From Myxococcales bacterium (GTDB taxonomy: Bacteria; Myxococcota_A; Polyangia; Haliangiales; Haliangiaceae), in NCBI GenBank assembly GCA_016707895.1, contig JADJGV010000008.1, positions 310,001 to 374,000 on the forward strand: a DNA stretch of 64,000 bases, written 5' to 3'. Below, piece by piece: positions 62,953-64,000 of this stretch. The notes below the pieces were generated by a model, which had not been told where the DNA came from, did no database searches, and worked only from the letters and a program-made list of their open reading frames with translations. Within the stretch, counting starts at the first letter, position 1, and each line of letters starts with the position of its first letter. Position numbers and translations under genes: made by a program.

Positions 62953-64000
<1,048 letters not shown>

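Overview
The window looks like a chromosomal segment of a very GC-rich Gram-negative bacterium, most likely a Myxococcota (deltaproteobacterial) species of the Haliangium/Kofleriaceae type. The grounds are an alternative complex III operon, many lipoproteins with Gly/Ala/Asp-rich linkers, sigma54-type regulation, DnaK and S1 of proteobacterial type, and a pervasive habit of translational coupling through 4-base ATGA/GTGA overlaps. This placement is inference from gene content and composition; no rRNA or tRNA is visible. The right end carries a 46-base G run and reading-frame breaks, and looks like poorly resolved sequence.

Layout. (1) 1-5.8 kb, minus strand: actA-actB-actC-actD of alternative complex III; actD runs off the left edge. 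(2) 6.1-14.4 kb: a sulfide/persulfide module. One unit is ETHE1-type persulfide dioxygenase, rhodanese, a second MBL hydrolase and a universal stress protein. The others are DUF1641-SQR, a TauE/SafE exporter, a split YeeE/YedE transporter and a GAFTGA-containing sigma54 activator. Four sigma54-like promoters and shared TGAAAC direct repeats tie these units together. (3) 14.4-28.3 kb: a genomic island bounded by copies of a 49-bp repeat, an 8-bp and an 18-bp direct repeat. It carries a 5'-truncated tyrosine recombinase, a broken transposase and a co-directional metal-handling operon (small secreted protein, CzcC-, CzcB- and CzcA-like proteins, cytochrome c-FTR1 fusion, TlpA-like thioredoxin, P1B-ATPase). 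(4) 28.3-31.0 kb: rpsA and cmk. (5) 31.0-37.4 kb: an operon of membrane and envelope proteins ending in DUF4350, MoxR and DUF58. (6) 37.5-39.4 kb: thiS, thiG, thiE, interrupted by a low-complexity repeat and a foldback element. (7) 39.4-50 kb: secreted and lipoprotein genes, N-formylglutamate amidohydrolase family, acyl-CoA dehydrogenase, GNAT, alpha/beta hydrolase with a MerR regulator, a MATE transporter and a 32-codon small ORF. (8) 50.3-64 kb: NlpC/P60-like lipoprotein, purD, purH, two small DNA-binding regulators, MepA-like endopeptidase, beta-lactamase-fold serine hydrolase, a lipoprotein, dnaK and a frameshifted 3' part of lon.

How the parts work together. In region 2, SQR would oxidise sulfide to persulfide and feed electrons to quinone, the ETHE1 and rhodanese enzymes would process the persulfide, and TauE and YeeE/YedE would move sulfur oxyanions. 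Quinol could then be oxidised by the neighbouring ACIII. The island operon looks like a self-contained divalent-metal efflux system. Two further themes run through the window: TANNNT boxes 6-8 bases before start codons, suggesting leaderless mRNAs, and hexanucleotide repeats in gaps between genes, one of which appears to have run into the thiG start.
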